64,000 bases of DNA from Spirometra erinaceieuropaei (lineage: Eukaryota; Platyhelminthes; Cestoda; Diphyllobothriidea; Diphyllobothriidae): contig CACRXP010000001.1 of assembly GCA_902702965.1 (NCBI GenBank), forward strand, positions 5,002,447 to 5,066,446. Reading direction: 5' to 3'. The position numbers and the translations under genes were made by a program. A model generated the notes under the pieces. It saw only the letters and a program-made list of their open reading frames with translations, made no database searches and was not told the DNA's origin. Positions 22,006-35,235 of this stretch are shown piece by piece. Position 1 is the stretch's first letter; every line of letters starts with the position of its first letter.

Positions 22006-25000
22006 CAATTCAGTTCATGTGAACTGCGTTGTTGCACAAGATGTTTTAATTTTAAGTTTTCCCTCAGACGGAGAAACTTCTGTAAAAAGAATGGACCATA
22101 GGAAAAGCTAAGGACTGTAGGATGATGCTGTCTCTTGGCCAGAGATAAAAAAAATGTAAAACAGCTACTGGTTCTCAGTTCGTTGTCTGGGTAGCTGTTG
22201 TTTTGGTAACTCAACCATCGGCAGCTATTGTACCATACGGTTGAAATTTAATTTAGTGAAGCAAACTATGAAACAGCAGAAGTGTATTTACTCCCAAGAA
22301 TTGTTTGCAGAAACGACTATCTAGAAGATTTTCTCGAATAGGACAGATGATTAAGTCCGCCAAACGAAAGGCAGCTGAAAATTGGCATCGTAAACTGAGA
22401 CTAATTAAAAGACGATCTTGACCTCGATTACGCAACAATTTGTACTCCCGAAAAGCTCGAAAACAATGTGCAAATGTGCGTGATAACACAATTTTTTGAG
22501 AAAATTACGGCGTCGTTCATGCACAAATGGATGTCGAAACATTGACTGGAATAATCTGTAGTTACGGTGGCAACTTCGTCACTGGAGATAAAATCGTCAG
22601 AGGACAACAAATAAGCCATGAACACAGCAATTAGTTATTGTTCTCTGACACATAGTCAATGTCGCTATCTGAAATTGGAGGCCTTAGTAAACAATCTCAA
22701 AATCTGGACATGGATACCCGCAGTGCCATGTGCAGCTTCCTATTGGGATAGGAAGTGATATGAAACGTGGCGCGTGAACATGCGTGTTTGGACGTTATTA
22801 TATTTTGGTTACAGGTATTATATCATTCGAGGTTGGTATAAGAAAACAAGCGTAGCCTTTAAGAACAGTAGTGATTTTTGTGGTTTATTGTCATCAAGGA
22901 GGAGAACAAGCGATATAAAGGACACAAAGTGAATGAGGATAAACTGAGACTTTGGGACGCGACTAAGTGCATCTTCGATAATCGCAGTTTCTACTAATTC
23001 CAAAAAGTCCGGTTATTCTGCAGTTTGCAGTTCCAGCCCATGAACCGAATGAAGTACTTTTTTACAATTGCAACCTAAACACAATTCTTTCATAACGCCT
23101 AACATCGTAGCCTGAATTATATGACGGTTAGTGACCTCGATATACGCGGGTCTTGGACTAATTTTTAAGTGTTTCGCTCATTACAATCTAAATATATTAA
23201 ACACAAGACTTCCAATTGAAAGGAGTCTGAGCTATGGAAAGAACGCCGCCATTAATCAATCCTCAATGTCGAATATAATTTCGCATGTTGCAAATGACAG
23301 TTGTTGGGTTGCTAAGCTTGTAATTACAACCTTAAGTTCTTAGCGCTATTTACAAATGCTCATTTACCAGTATTAGTATGCAGTTTGTGAGGATAAAATA
23401 TGGTGAGCCAGGCTAGCATTTCTCCACCCAGCTTTTCTAATTTCCTTTTTGACTGGTGATCGTCTTTAATAGCTTTCAAATTTTTATTGACAGAAATGCA
23501 TCTCCTTGCCTTAGACTATGCATTGGGAGCAATACCGTGGTAGTTTAGTTTTACTTCACCGTAGCCACATCAAATAATTGTGGATACTCAGTTTCTCATA
23601 GAATATACCCTTGTCGACATCGGTGCTTTATCTAGAGAGGTGTGGGCATAAGAGCAAAAACCAACAGCATTGACATGAACTAGCGCGTAACTTAACTGAA
23701 GGTCTTAGTTCGCCTTCAGGAGTGTATAGATGAATGCGGAGAATAGCAGCTTGTAGCATATTGCTTGTACTGCGTGATGGCCCAAATAAAACAGTCCCAA
23801 GACCTTGTTTTCACTGAGAGAAAAAACCATTCTGCAGACATGAGGACAAGTTTCAGCAAAAATAAACCCTCTAAAAGAATTGTCAGCCTTTTAGCCTATA
23901 AAAATGCAAATTCATGGAAATTATGCTTTTAGTTTCGTAGACATTTTCCAGTTAATGTTACCTGCGTTCAAAGGTCACACTGAAATCAGCATTGTATGCT
24001 CTAGCGGAGCTAGTAGACAAAAGAATACCCAACAGGAAATTATTAAATATTTCGAAGTCCGCAGAAGCAATCAATTTATCCATTTTTCACGAACGTTGTA
24101 CAATAAAGGAACCTTTCCGAACAGTTAGAATTTTTTATTACTACTAAATTGTCATTCTGTCGGTCGTTTAGCCTTTTCGTCTTTTTTTCGTCCACATATC
24201 TGATAAACGGTCAAAACTCTCGCTTTCATATTAAAATTTCAAGCTCATCTGAATCAGTACAATGATTTCTCACTTGTCTGCTGACGCAGCCACTTTCTGC
24301 GTTAAAATCGCGTCATTCACGCATACTCATTTTCAGCATTAAATGCCCTTTTGCGTCATTCGGATTTGTTTCAACAGAGGCAGCTGTTGATAAGGCAGTC
24401 GGATGCTATTTTGAGGGTTATTCAAATTTCAACAAAAGTGATTAAAAGTCGTTGAAAGCATTCAGGATAATGCGGCTTACATTAGCAGTATAACAAGTAT
24501 TTCTCGGGATTTGCGCAATTTTTTATTACCTTCCGCAGAAACATCCGATGACCAATGATCGCGAACTTTGGCATCTTGGAAGTAGCCATCCTGATTTTAT
24601 ACGGTTGTCTGCCAAATAACAGTTAACTTTCAGTTACAGGATTTGCTGTCGAGAGGGACAAGGAAGAGCTGAGCGGTCATTTCTAGATCATTCGTGGATA
24701 TCAAATGTTTTGTGCCCCTGGACTGAATGGAGACACAGTGCTTCAATGAATATTTAAGTTAAGTGACTCTAACACTCCATTTGTTGGGTTTGCGTCCGAT
24801 TGGATACATCGAAAAATTCCAGGGTCAGAAAAGATAAAATGTTACAATTCCATGCCAATTTCCGAACTAACTATCGGTCTAGTTCAATTTCCTTCTTTCA
24901 CGTCGCAGTAGGGCTTATTTCGTACAGAAATTTGACTGAAATTAATTGCGGCCAATAAGATGTCCATTTTAACCTACTAGATGGCAAGAACAAACGTGCC

Positions 25001-25425
25001 CTCGATTTCAAATTTTAACACATCTGGGCTTTGCAGCAGCAAAACCTGATACACTAGCCTGTAAGATCCACCGGAACGAGATCCGATAGGTCAGCTTGAC
25101 AGAAAATTGGATTAAAATAATGTTTTCTTTGATCTCGGTCCAAAGAAGAGCTGAGTCGGTTCTCGGATTCGATAATGGTTATTATGACAGAAATAGTCAT
25201 TGTAGGTCCATCATATTTTTTGATTAACACTACCAAGTGAGTTACTGCCAGTCAGTATGCAATAGTCTGGGCGCACTCTAAATTCGGAAACATTAGGTAA
25301 GATAAGGTGTCCGCCTTAGTCCTGCGGCCAAGACTGTTCGCTCAGGGGCCATCATATCCCTTGAGGGTACATCAACTTACAGACTGACAAGATGGTTGCT
25401 GCAGTGTCCCAAATGTCTCAACACT
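22006..25425. other. No recognised gene; spacer
   Basis: Frames of up to 78 codons on both strands, none recognised. Between about 22260 and 22640 the base composition is less AT-biased and the minus strand carries two overlapping frames (22253-22489, 22428-22625), which may be a relic of an unknown element. No paired repeats were seen. Confidence 0.35.
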
Positions 25426-25427
25426 GA

Positions 25428-25592
25428 GCCCGTGACCCAGTGGTTAAGGCGTCGGACTTCCAACCAACAGGTCGCGAGATCGAGCATCAGCTGTTGCACA
25501 CCTCTGGTTGGGTGTGGCTGGCTAACGATGGCTAATAAGGCAGAAATAGCCATATCAGTCTCCATTGTCCTTGTCGGTAATGTTCCTCTGCC
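25428..25592 (+). mobile_element. tRNA-derived SINE with A and B boxes
   Basis: The A-box region is gtgacccagtggttaaggcg and the B-box region is ggtcgcgagatcgagcatc, slightly decayed from the ggttcgaatcc type. Between them lies the tRNA-like gtcggacttccaaccaac. The body follows: gttgggtgtggctggctaac, then ctaataaggcagaaatagcc, ending tgtccttgtcggtaatgttc. It lies about 90 bases before the PLE relic in the same orientation. Confidence 0.8.
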
Positions 25593-25682
25593 CAGACACT
25601 ACCGTAAGTTCATCAACACAATACTTGAAGTAACTTAAGGGAGTAGGTTTTTGATATCACGTCCCTTTTTACTCTTATTATA

Positions 25683-26770
25683 CAGGATTTTGCGGTTGAG
25701 ACCATCCAATTACTCCAATGTGACAAATACGAGAAAAAGCAGAACGGTTTCGGTCATATCCAAAGGCTTCAGGCTTGACGGAACAATCTACGAGCAACTG
25801 AAGTGTACGCCAACGATTTTGCCGACTTCCCGACTCATGGACGAGGCTTTTTTACAGGGTTTGGAGTCGCTGATTTTTTGACACAGCAGACCGAAATTCT
25901 GGGTTCGGTATGTAGATAAGACACTCATAGTCATCGAACAGGACCACGGGTTGGAATTCAAAGAACATCTCAACGCCATCTTCTCGGACATTCAATTTAC
26001 GATTAAGGAGGAAGAAATCAACCAGCTGGTCTTTCTGGATGTCCTCATCTGCCGAAAGGATTGTGATGACTCAAAAACCAAAGTACCCAGGAAAGCGACA
26101 AACACACCGCAAGTACTGAGCTACAACAGGAACCATCCAATCAGCCATAAAGGCAGTTGTGTAAGGACGCTACACTGGCGCGTTCAAACGCATTGCAGTG
26201 AAACAAAAGATAAGGTTGCTGAATTAAAATTACTTCGATGGGTACTGAGAGTGAGTGGCTACCCGTGCAACTTCATCAACCACTGCCTACGCAAGCAAGG
26301 CAAAAGACCAAATTTGACCTGTCCTAAATTTTGCTGAGCTGTCTTATACGTGAGAAGTTTGTCGAAAAACGTGTGCCGCCTTCTTACACTGCTTGGAATT
26401 GGAGTTGCACACAGACCGGAGGCCATCATAGGGCACCAGATCATGAGACTGAAAGACTCACTGGCACGCAAAGAAACATCTGGAGTCGTTTACCGAGTCT
26501 GGTGCAGTTTTGGGCAAAACAATTATGTCAGGTAAACTGGAAGACTGTTCCGAACGCGGATGGCCGAGCCCGCAGCATCGGCGAGGACGAACGACACCAG
26601 TTCCCTAATTGCGGCTTATTCGACGACACCCAACCGTACATTCAAGATTGATGGAGGAGTTGACAGACGAATGAGCCGTGAAACGCTCGGGCCATGATGT
26701 TTCGCTCCTCGATCAATCAGCGAGCGTAACGACCTCCCCAGTCCATATTCGGTGCTGAGATCTTGTCCAG
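25683..26770 (+). pseudogene. Penelope-like element 3: reverse transcriptase and GIY-YIG (decayed)
   Basis: The most extended PLE relic. It opens with DFAVETIQLL (25684 on), then DGTIYEQLKCTP (motif B region, normally KGTPMGSP) and LMDEAFLQGLESL near 25835-25880. Motif C reads WVRYVDKTLIVIE near 25900-25935; the second Asp of YVDD is Lys, so it would be inactive. The thumb follows as HLNAIFSDIQFTIKEEE and LVFLDVLICRKD, then NHPISHKGSCVRTL and WVLRVSGYPCNFINHC at 26235-26290. The linker LLGIGVAHRPE (about 26380) leads into the GIY-YIG core ETSGVVYRVWCSFGQNNYV near 26477-26535, then a frameshift. The C-terminus NDLPSPYSVLR is readable at 26729-26761. Frameshifts at about 25780, 26335 and 26535 make it a pseudogene. 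It matches PLE 1 in layout. Confidence 0.9.
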
Positions 26771-29700
26771 GCGAAGTAGTTTTCCACCCGGACAGAGTGC
26801 GGATGACTACTGTTCCTTGTTTGGATTTCGACTAGCCAAATTGCCAAAAGTCCACATGGCTGACGAAATTCGACAGGTGGCAATTTGACTGCGTGCAATG
26901 AGCGTGGTAGCTGAAAGCTTTAACCGGCAGGCGGATGCATAGTTATTACATGGCAACTGCGTACTGCAACACCTGGGCAATCTTATATCCTTATCTGACT
27001 TCGTCTCCGATGGTGAATTTAAGTAAGAATCCAAAAATTCATGCTAACAAAGCTCTTGTTCCAGTAACCATGTCTCCATTGCAACTAGTTCCTTAAAATT
27101 GCCGCTTAGCTTCTATTATCAGACTGTCTTTTGGCCTAATTGCCTGTTTTTTCACATTATGTAAACCACAGTTGGACAGACGAAACTGATACTAACACTT
27201 GCATAGTCTTATTTCTAAGTTACGAACCGTCATTGATCACAATTCGCGTTGAGCCATGATTACTCTGGCATATTCAGTTCAGAGGTGACATTCAGCCCCC
27301 AGGGTTAATGTCAATTCCCAATCTCAAAGTTAGCTCTGGCCGGACAGCAAGAATTTAACAAAAGAAAGATCAACAAGATCAACACTTGAACTTTTATACC
27401 TTGATCGCTGGGCAGCATACCTACTCCCTTTGAAAAGTTCGCTCTTGCTTTATATATCTGACCACCAGCCTTCTCAATGAATATTGTAATTTAAAAGGTT
27501 TTCTCTTAACACATTTGTAGCGGCGTTAGATATTACTGCATGTTGAAATGCGTCTATTTTAAACCGGCAAAAGTAATCTCGTTCGCTCGGATTTATAAAG
27601 ATATTCTTAAGCCGCGGGCACAGGGCTTTTCACAAAAACCTAATCCCTCTCGAGGATTGATGACTAGATAACAATCCAAGCAGTAATATTGCTTTTTGAG
27701 CTGCACATATTTTATAATCCTGGAAAAATTAATTCTGTCCTGCAAATCACTTTGGAGCGCGCTTTTATGCTCCTGGGAATGTTGTTGAATCGTTGTGCTT
27801 ATCGAATGAAAGATGCCTAAACTCGCTGCGCATAGGAAAAAGCAGCATGAATGTGCGAAAAAAGTATTCCATCTGCGATGGTGTAAGGTGACTGTCCTCT
27901 GTAGGGAATTTTGAGATTTCGTAGAATAACTGACTTCAGACTCCTACGTTTAAACTTGGAAACATATGAAAGGCAAACAGTTCTCTATTATATGTGCCTT
28001 TTAGCCACGCAATATACTCCAGTCTAGAACGGTAAAGCGCGCATACTACATTTCTTTTAATTGCCCTTGGGAGGGATACTTTACTGGGGTGCAGTTTTAT
28101 ACTATATGCAAACTGAAAATTTAAATAATTTGGACGACAAATATTGGAAAGTAGTTTTCTCACGGAATATAGTCTTCGCATTCTCCAACGGTTCTTCAGT
28201 TGATAATATCATATTGTAAGAAAAACTGCAGGCAACCCTGCGTCGCCGTAGCCGTTTGTAGTCGGTCACTTGATGCAGGATCTAATTCATGCAAATCAAC
28301 CCCAAAAACTGATCAATTTTCAAGATTTGCGTTGTGGGAAATAAGCTTGGCTTCATAAAATTTGCCAAAAAGACCCATTACTTGCAAGTCAGATGTTAAC
28401 GACTACTGTTTACACCGCTCTAAACCTCATACTTAAAATAAAAGTCGCTTACACTAACAACGCGACAATAATCAACAAATTCAATAAATCATGCGCGGCA
28501 TAAGTTGCATTTATAGTATAAGAGAAAATCATGTCACGACAATTTTTTTATCTGGATTATTTAATGATCTAAACCAAAATTGTTTTTAGCTAAACTAAGT
28601 GCAGAAGGTGCTACGTGCCGACGAACACTCTGCAGCGTGCACTTCATATCGGAATAAGCTTTCCAAACGTGCAACTAAAGTGAGCGAGAATTTTATGGTA
28701 GACATTTCTCAGAAACGAAATCGACTTCTTTCGCTTCGACGTGCTAGTAAGTCACTGTCCTTTCTCTGCTATAATAAAATAATTACATCAACATCCAAGT
28801 TAAGCAACAGACTTACGGTTTTGTTAAGGCATACAATTTGGCGTTCTTAAGCATCCCACCTACCGAAATAATTTGTCGATTTCTTATAAATTAGTGGGAT
28901 CTCCTGATGCCATCTCCTTGAAACTACAGTGTTTGTGTTAAATTCATATTTTTAAAATACAAGTGGAGAGTACCAACATAAAAATAAGGCATTATTTATC
29001 CGATTTCGGAACAATACACGGGGTCTTTTGCATAATTGATTCTCTCATGCTTTCGCATTTATCATCGTCAAGTACTGTCTGGTCGTGGGCAATATTAATT
29101 TTCTAAGCGTCAGATTACCGTTTAATAAAAAATATCGTGTACGTCGCCTGTTAGTAGCAAGAACAGTCGAATTTTGTTGCTTTGGCGTGTTCTTTACAGA
29201 AATCTGGTCATTTCTTTTTTATCGTAGTTATCTCAAAGATTATCAAACCCAGATAAAAACACAAAGCGTGGCTTTGCATCAAAAGATTATGGATGCCGCC
29301 TATTTTGGAAAATATAGCGGAAGCTCCCTTTTCCTGTGGCGTTCTTCACATTCTTACATGTGCACAAAGTTTGCTGGTGCTACCTACATCTACAACTTAT
29401 AACCAGTACTAATGATTATAAACCAATATTAAGCAACATCCGAATGGAAAGGTCAGTGCACTTTACAGACGTTGGGGAATGGTTAACAGTTTTCAAATGG
29501 TCGTGTATACGTAAACAATTTTGCAAAGGCGATGTTGACGGTAAAATTATCTTAAGCCAATTAACACATCCAACATCAAATAAAATGCACTTTTCTCTCA
29601 GACTCTAAGTAAGAATGTGACGATATACAGATATAAAGTGTTGCACATCTCTTAGTTTTTCCAGAACACATGTAGCCAGGTAAAAATATATCGACTGCTT

Positions 29701-30934
29701 GGTTGTTTAAATCAGTGTAATGCATTTTGTACATTATTTCGGATGCTGTTTCACATACGATGAGGCTCCCTATTAATCCAGTGTTGCGTCGAAACGCTTA
29801 AATTCAAACATGTCGGGAGACTGATTATTTCACTCAAAACTATCGCGAATTTGAATACCTACTACGGATTTACCTGTTATCACGAACTCATACGAGCGTA
29901 GCCCGCCTTCATTTAAAATGGACAAACTCTTTTGACGTTTTGTTTATGAAAAGACGGATGCTATTAGCATGCACTGCAGCTTTGTCGGAGAGACGAAATC
30001 TAAGCTTGCATTTAAAAACAATTTCTTTTTATTTAAAGATCGGCACTTTACAAACTCACCATCAAAAGCTTACTTGATAGGTGAAAAATGTCTGCAGTTG
30101 AAATTTATAAAAACTACTCTATGAATTTCATGTATAGCGTTAGTGTGTTTGAACCGAAGACCTTGTTGTGTTTTTTGTAACGGCGCTACAAACGTTTTTC
30201 CCAAATGCGAATCGTAAACTGTCCCATGCAGTTAGGGCGGCATGATGTTTTGAATCTGTAAGCAAATAGAAAAATCTAAACCTAAACGCTGTTAAAGGCG
30301 TAGCTATCACATTATAGAAATACAAATCAGCATGTATATACCGCTCACGAAAGCGAACACCTCATTACATACATACATGACCGTTAGAGCTCAAGTGGCC
30401 AAACAGGAAATTTCAAAACTGCCGAACAAAGTATGCTTATAAATTATTTTATTTATCAGAACGTCCACAAATTTAGAGGCAAATCTACGACCCCTTCAAT
30501 TCTGGTGAATTTTCACGCCAATAGCTAACCTCGACCAAGTCTGTGCATTGGCGCGTATTTTCCTATTAGAGGGCGTAATCTAAACGAAACTTGCCGTACT
30601 TGCTAAACTGATTTTTTACGACTTGACTAAGATGAAACAGGTAAATTTACGGAAGACGAAGCATTTTACCGACTTTAAAGCCAAAATACAAATCTGGGTG
30701 ATTTTATACTGTATAAATCAGTAACAACGCCTGCTGCAAATCGTTTTTCTAAATGCTCTGACACTTTTCTGCCATTTGGGAGTACTCAACAACATACCGC
30801 GGAAAGACGCTCCAGAAAGTTGTCATGTTAAAGTTTGAGCATATGATATAATTATTTTATATAGTCTAGTTATCGAGTGCTTCTCTTCTTGTCTCAAATT
30901 ATAATTACTATCGACAGAAGCGTGTTAGTAAACG
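26771..30934. other. No recognised gene; PLE 3' tail then AT-rich spacer
   Basis: The first 250 bases are GC-richer and probably are the 3' untranslated part of the PLE. Beyond about 27050 the sequence is AT-rich. The longest frame is 105 codons plus at 29085-29402, overlapped by a 90-codon plus frame at 29336-29608; neither is recognised. No inverted or direct repeat pair was noticed. Confidence 0.4.
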
Positions 30935-33345
30935 AGTCTGATGTTGTCTGATCCACAGAAAAACTACCATCGAACAATGTGGTCTTGGTATTCCAACAAA
31001 AACATTCGCTGGATAAGCACGTATTGCTACAACGCAATCTCAAACCCACAAAAACATACTAGTTGGACGTCTCTATTCCCTCCAGAATGTAGTAATGATG
31101 GCAGAGGCCGCAACCATCTAATAGGCAATATAAGCAAAACTAGAACTGAACCGTCCTGACATAAACCGGGTAGTTATCAGCCCCCACTAGGCACGATGAA
31201 CTGTTATCTTCAATTATCCTTCACAAGTGGACATATATAAATGACAAACCCACCAGAGGAAACAACATACTAGACATTATTTTCATAAACGACATCTAGC
31301 CCCTTTATAGGCACTACGGTTGCATAACCTTTGAAAGTGATCCCAAAGCAATAATATCAGTGTTCACTTTAAACGCAAGACTAGCACATGCTCGTAGTAA
31401 AACTCGCGTATATCCAAAAAAATTGACAAGGACTCCATGAACAACTATGTTAGGTCATTAGACTGTAGCCCATATCTTCTAACAACATCCTCTATGAAAG
31501 CAGTTTACCTCTTGCACTCTACTCTATTCATAATTCAAAATACTTTAATGGACAAAAGAGCCCGTATAAGGAACCGCTAATCCCAGATTACCTTTCCAAA
31601 AACTAAAAAAACAGCTATACAACCCCTCTGTAATTTATTTATCCAAACTTCGACAAATCAGAGAAATTCACGATCTAGTTAATAAAACGGAAATTAGGAG
31701 AGGCTATAACAGCAGAACATCGGGCACTAGGGTGTCTCGAACGAACAGCTCAAATTTTTCAGACACAAATAAAATGTCACTTGAAGTCAGGACTCCGAAT
31801 TAGGATCGATGAATCAGGACAAGTTATAACAAACGATAACTAGGTAGCAAATTTATTCAACAGATATTTCGCAGTCGGGGAAGAACCGATCCCTCAACCG
31901 ACCGAGATGACAGAACACATTCGTAGTGAGATCTGTTTTAGTTTAGAAGCCGGCAAAAGCTATTAAACAACTTTCTTATGTCAACTCCTATAGGACAGAC
32001 AAAATACCACCATGCATTCTGAGGCATTTGATATGTGCTCCAATGCTCTTATCCAAGCCATTCGCTCTACTTTAGTCAAATGCGATTTTTCCAATGGTTT
32101 GGAAATATTCGAGCATTGCAATTATCTCTATATCCGGTAACTGATCTGATACACAAAGCTATCGCGGTAGTAACAGAAGAAAGACAAAAGCTAAGACTCT
32201 AGAAAAGAACAATCATTACCCAATTGCTAGACTATCTGATAGACGCTGACCTCATTCCCCTTTCAACGTACCTTTTTGCCCAAAAAATATATCAGTCATC
32301 CTACTTTTATAGAATTTGCTTCCGGTAATAAAGATAATGGAAACATGATATCTGCAATATACTTTGACCTAAAAAGGCCTTTGAAAATGTTCCCCGTGAG
32401 ATACTACTAATAAGGCAAATAAGTCATAGAATCAGGCCCGTCTTTCCTGACTTCCTCAAATCCTATCTTCAAAACCGATGGCAAAGGTTATAGATGCGAA
32501 ACGTGGTCTTAGAACCATCCTATCTTACCGATGGAGTATTTTGGGGCACTATCCTGGGTCTCCATATATTTCTTATATATATTCACGACTTATTGTCTAT
32601 ATCAGCCTTAGCCAAAACGTTTTTATAGGCAGACGATTTAAGACTCGCATATGCGTATAATAAGCATAGGGTAGATAAAAGGCATTGGATAATCGAAAAA
32701 GATCTTATGAAACATAACAATTGGAGTAACCACTGACAAATGCCATTCTTAATATTAAAATGCCATCTCCTGATTTTTAGCCGATAAAGACCTCTCCCCA
32801 TACTTTTCTAGGAGACTGAAAGAAGGGAAGCATAACCAATAAAATACTTAGATCTTGGCCATACAAATACCCCTGTTAAACAAACGTCACCAAAAGCCCC
32901 TTACCTGTGCGGTGTCATATACAAAAATTTCACCTTAAATGAACTGAAAATACGACTTTTAAAAATGCCTATTTGCCTCTCTTTACTTACTGCTCGATTA
33001 TCTTTGACCGAAATATACTAGAAGACATTCAAAGACGCCTTACTTGATCTTCGTTCAGATGTAAAGACACCCCAGTTTCATGCTTAGAACAGTGTCATAC
33101 ATACGGTCTCAAACCCCCCCTCCCCAAGATGGTCTTAACTTCCTATTAAGGGTCAAACATTTCCAAAATATTCCTAAAATTAATTTACTTGCAAACCAAA
33201 ACGTCCTCGAAACACTCGAAATAAAGAAGATATTATAAGAATCACCAAATTCAAAAAAGGCCCAACGATTTAATTTCAACTCCGTAAAATACGCGACTAT
33301 CTGGAATGCTCTATTAGCTCTCGGTAAAGACTACCTCTTGGGACT
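30935..33345 (+). pseudogene. CR1-like non-LTR retrotransposon (LINE) relic
   Basis: A long, heavily frameshifted LINE. The end of the endonuclease domain is visible near 31253-31300 as RGNNILDIIFINDI. A connector follows (LSKLRQIREIHDLVNKTEIR near 31640-31690). The reverse transcriptase includes MISAIYFDLKRPLK (motif A region, about 32345), FLIYIHDL near 32565-32590 after a decayed motif B, and ADDLRLAY near 32625-32650, the conserved catalytic ADD preceded by a stop. Further on, NILEDIQRRLT near 33010-33040 and FNSVKYATIWNALLALG near 33273-33323 are the C-terminal landmarks of CR1-type elements. Order and spacing fit a 2.4-kb stretch of one element lacking its 5' end. Stops and frame changes occur every 50-150 bases, so it is very old. 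The clade assignment comes from motif memory. Confidence 0.8.
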
Positions 33346-33656
33346 CGCTTTTTTGCTCTTCTTAACACTTTAGTCTCTTATTCTCTGTGGACCGGACCTC
33401 ATAGCCAAACCTTGTGTCGTCCAGCATGTGACTGTCGTTGAAATTTCACAGTAGGATGGAACCAATTCACTCTCACCGTAAGTCCTTTGTATAACGGAGC
33501 TGTTCCTTAATCTGTCAACTTCCAAACTCACGACTTCCAGTAAGCTGAATTATTTACAGTCAGAAGATCAGGCTCATGTTCTGAGCTGGACTGATTTTAA
33601 ACGGCCTAAGTACTAGATCGGACGCGGTTACTGAGGGGACATGAAGACACCATCCG
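33346..33656. other. Spacer, possible LINE 3' end
   Basis: Follows the last LINE landmark and precedes element B3. It may include LINE 3' sequence. Nothing else was seen. Confidence 0.3.
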
Positions 33657-34639
33657 GCGTGTAAGTGGGCTAATTAACGAAATCTCAAAAGAAATTCCGG
33701 AATGCGTTTTCGTTTCGAAAAGATTAATTAAGTAAGGTTGTAAAGCCAACCACCGTACAGCATAATTCTATAATAATTCAGTTGCCCCCGGATGCGGGCT
33801 TTCAAACAAACTTCTTTTCGGCTCCATCTAAAACCACATTCTGTAAGAAATGACTACTTTTTTTGCCATTGATTTTCGATGCCCTTCAAAATGTTATTAT
33901 AGCTCATGGACAAAATGCATAGAAATATCCATTCTTTTGCTCATTCAGTAGAAAATTACGTCCTCTTTCAATTTTACATTTGAAGGAAAGGTATAATTCA
34001 GTTTTCAAACACTTTTCCAATTCGCAAATAATTTTGAACCCGACCTACCCTTACACTTGCATTCAGGGTTCCCAAACTACAAGCCGAATAATTTTGCGCG
34101 TACGGAAAGCCATACATTTCTCTGCGGTATTAAGAGAAGACCATACGGGATTTGAAAAATTAAGCAGTGGATTTGAGCCACATTGTTATCTTTACAAGTC
34201 ACGTTGGTAAATGCAAAGACATGGAGTTTTATTAAGGGCTATTTCACGGAATTAAGAAATCTCACAATTAGAAAGTTATTCAAAACCGAATTATATCCTT
34301 GCTTTGAGTACAGATTTGGATGAAGACGTAGTTTTCTATTGAATGAGCAAAAGAATGAATAATTTTATGCATGTTTTCCAGGAAATATAATTTAATTGTG
34401 AAGGACGTCGGAAATCAATGAAAAATGTATGCTACGTAAGTAGTCATTTGTTACGAAGTACGGTTTTTAGATGCAACCGAAAAGAAGTTTGTTCGAAAGC
34501 CTGCGTCTGGAGGCAACTGAATTAATATCGAATTCTGCTGTAGTATGGTTGGTTCTATAAACCTGCTTATTTAATCTTCTCGAAACGAAAACGTATTCAG
34601 GAATTTCTGTTTAGATTTTACGAGTAAGCCCACCTACTG
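33657..34639 (+). mobile_element. Large palindromic DNA element B3 (type-B ends)
   Basis: The right tip is cgagtaagcccacctactg followed by TA (34640-34641); the left tip is the decayed complement gtaagtgggctaattaacg. The motif tgcgttttcgtttcgaaaag at about 33702-33721 pairs with its complement at about 34574-34595, and ctgtaagaaatgactac near 33840 pairs with the stretch near 34440. The core (about 34020-34205), with gcgtacggaaagccatacat, matches B2 in the same orientation and B1 and B4 in reverse. The family has no transposase. A 76-codon frame inside (33980-34210) is a by-product of the core sequence, not a gene. Confidence 0.85.
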
Positions 34640-34641
34640 TA

Positions 34642-35130
34642 GTCCTGGATCCCTCATAAGTGGGAGATGTTCTAAAAGCAGCGTCAAGAGGAAGCAGAAG
34701 GGTCCAATTATTATAGGTTAGGACGATTGAAAATCTACTACACGTCTGCTAAATGCCAAAATACTTTAAATTGGGTTACTTTTTATTTGAGCTGAAGAAT
34801 AAGACAGAGTATCTACATATTGTCCTCTCTCTCTCCCTTGGCTCCCACTATAATGTCCGGTCCTCGCCTGTAGGCCGACTGGTGATGCATTTAGGCATGG
34901 CGGCTGACGCCGCATAAGATTTCCATCTAGAGCACGCCCGATGCGTGCACCGCGGTGGTCGAAGGTCCATGCAGACCCACCGCAGTTAAGCTAACGCATG
35001 ACAGAGACCAATGTGGTCCCACCCCGGTCAGACACAACAGCGACGCAACCCACTTTCGGGACACATCTCCAATCTAGCCCAGACAGGCTTTTTACTGTCT
35101 ATATGACGCAACTGGGAGAAGTTTGAGTTG
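34642..35130. other. No recognised gene; GC-richer spacer
   Basis: From about 34850 the sequence becomes clearly GC-richer, like the D-family repeats, with gcaccgcggtggtcgaaggt near 34950, but I could not align it to a known copy. It ends at a minus-strand SINE. Confidence 0.35.
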
Positions 35131-35235
35131 GTATTACCGACAAAGACAAGGGAGACTGGAATGGCCATTTCTGGCTTATTAGTCGTCGTCAGCCAGTCAT
35201 ACCCTAGCCCGAAGTGTGGAACACCCGAGCTGAGT
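35131..35235 (-). mobile_element. SINE body, 5'-truncated (minus)
   Basis: On the minus strand it reads gggtatgactggctgacgac, then ctaataagccagaaatggcc and ctcccttgtctttgtcggta, the body of the SINE family seen at 25.4 and 49.0 kb. The A and B boxes are missing, so it is a 5'-truncated copy. Confidence 0.75.

Noticed and set aside
33980..34210. Small gene inside element B3
   Set aside because: The frame is produced by the conserved non-coding core; equivalent frames in B1, B2 and B4 are disrupted.
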